Shown: piece by piece, positions 22,432-22,822 of the stretch
Numbering within the stretch: the stretch's first letter is position 1
How the letters are laid out: each line of letters starts with the position of its first letter
From: an uncultured Haloferula sp.
Lineage (GTDB): Bacteria; Verrucomicrobiota; Verrucomicrobiae; Verrucomicrobiales; Akkermansiaceae
Reading direction: 5' to 3'
NCBI GenBank assembly: GCA_946885645.1
Contig: CAMPGU010000028.1
Coordinates: 1-22,822, forward strand
DNA length: 22,822 bases
Notes under the pieces: generated by a model
What the model was told of the DNA's origin: nothing
The model's database searches: none
Seen by the model: the letters and a program-made list of their open reading frames with translations, nothing else
Made by a program: the position numbers and the translations under genes

Positions 22432-22822
22432 ATGATCACCACCATTGAGTTCAAAACCGCGCCCGCCAAGATTACCAAAGATCTTCTCGATGCGGCCAAG
22501 GATCATCCTCTTTTCCTGGGAATCACCTCCAGCGCGCCCCCCGACAACGCTGCAACCTACACCCTTTCTTTCGGCAAGGATGGCCTTGAGTTTGCCAGTT
22601 TCACGTTCACTTGCGAGGCATCAGGGACATTTGTGCTTACGACTGCGAATGGCAATCTTCCTGCCCTCCTCTGGGGGCACCAAGGTCGCGTGATTCAAGA
22701 TCAAGCCGAGCTGGAGGCCGCCTTGACGAAGCTGCGCTGGCTAGGTTCCAGCATCGTGGAAGAAGAAGACATCTGCCTCCTGCTTCCCCACACGAGCATT
22801 TTTAACTGCGGCTTCATCTCGG
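22432..22822 (+). CDS. Second gpII-like protein, N-terminal 130 residues (cut by the window edge)
   Basis: The frame starts at ATG 22432 and is open to the end of the window. NLPALLWGHQGRVIQDQAELEAALTKLR (residues about 75-102) is clearly related to NLPALLYGHNGRLVKNQDEMVLALTRAR in the preceding gene, with the GH dipeptide at nearly the same position (82 against 83). The rest is more diverged: the first 70 residues share mainly strand pattern. The conserved Asn of GHN is Gln here. It follows its homologue by 34 bases and is presumably in the same operon. The nicking-tyrosine region is beyond the window, so whether it is an active initiator, a regulatory gpX-like product or a decayed duplicate cannot be told. 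Confidence 0.75.
   Translation, partial: MITTIEFKTAPAKITKDLLDAAKDHPLFLGITSSAPPDNAATYTLSFGKDGLEFASFTFTCEASGTFVLTTANGNLPALLWGHQGRVIQDQAELEAALTKLRWLGSSIVEEEDICLLLPHTSIFNCGFIS

Larger units (their letters stand above)
18442..22822 (+). mobile_element. Integrated mobile element (inovirus-like prophage or rolling-circle integrative element), right end outside the window
   Basis: Bounded on the left by the tRNA-Pro 3' fragment, the region carries a tyrosine recombinase, an orphan gene, an excisionase-like HTH protein and two tandem gpII-like replication proteins, all on the plus strand. Because the tRNA fragment faces left with its 3' end outward, the element should extend rightward to an intact minus-strand tRNA-Pro. 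The orphan gene and the gaps around it have visibly lower GC than the chromosome. No coat, Zot/pI-type or conjugation genes are in the visible part, so the type of element remains open. Confidence 0.75.

Noticed and set aside
21222..22499. 425-codon minus-strand open frame opposite the gpII-like gene
   Set aside because: The plus-strand protein shows ordered gpII motifs and a related downstream neighbour; the minus frame shows none.
1..22822. CRISPR arrays, rRNA genes and insertion sequences
   Set aside because: No regularly spaced direct repeats, rRNA-like sequence or transposase motifs were seen on either strand.

Overview
The window is a GC-rich bacterial chromosome segment, most likely from the Verrucomicrobiota (a Luteolibacter/Haloferula-like member of the Verrucomicrobiales). 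The evidence is two short secreted proteins with a C-terminal PEP-CTERM sorting signal, a large secreted protein with autotransporter-associated beta-strand (PATR) repeats, a histidine kinase with a beta-rich extracytoplasmic sensor, weak Shine-Dalgarno sequences and several GTG/TTG starts. The lineage is an inference from gene style, not from a marker-gene comparison.

Layout. Positions 1-2584 (minus) hold the N-terminal two thirds of the chromosome-segregation ATPase SMC. Positions 2825-8965 are a housekeeping stretch: a type-2 malate/lactate dehydrogenase, a class IV aminotransferase, an ACP-phosphodiesterase-like protein, a small membrane protein, a PEP-CTERM protein, a cysteine-synthase-fold PLP enzyme abutting an EamA exporter, and a KH-domain RNA-binding protein. 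A complete tRNA-Arg(CCG) lies at 9057-9131. Positions 9271-11900 encode a translationally overlapping two-component pair (sensor kinase and NarL-type regulator). After a gene-free structured gap (11901-12412) comes a secreted-protein cassette: a PEP-CTERM protein, a PATR-repeat protein and a Tat-exported GH1 beta-glucosidase, followed by a LuxR-type regulator with a degenerate receiver. A plausible but unproven reading is that the two regulator systems flanking the cassette control surface polysaccharide or glycan use.

Positions 18442-22822, running past the right edge, look like an integrated mobile element. It begins at a 45-nt fragment of the 3' half of a tRNA-Pro gene (minus strand, without the 5' half), which is the usual scar of integration into a tRNA gene. 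A tyrosine recombinase, an orphan gene of lower GC, an excisionase-like HTH protein and two tandem, diverged proteins follow. The first tandem protein can be aligned by eye with the filamentous-phage replication initiator gpII (G2P), including the position of the nicking tyrosine. The second is cut by the window edge. The element may be an inovirus-like prophage or a related rolling-circle integrative element in a verrucomicrobial host. This is the most interesting part of the window.
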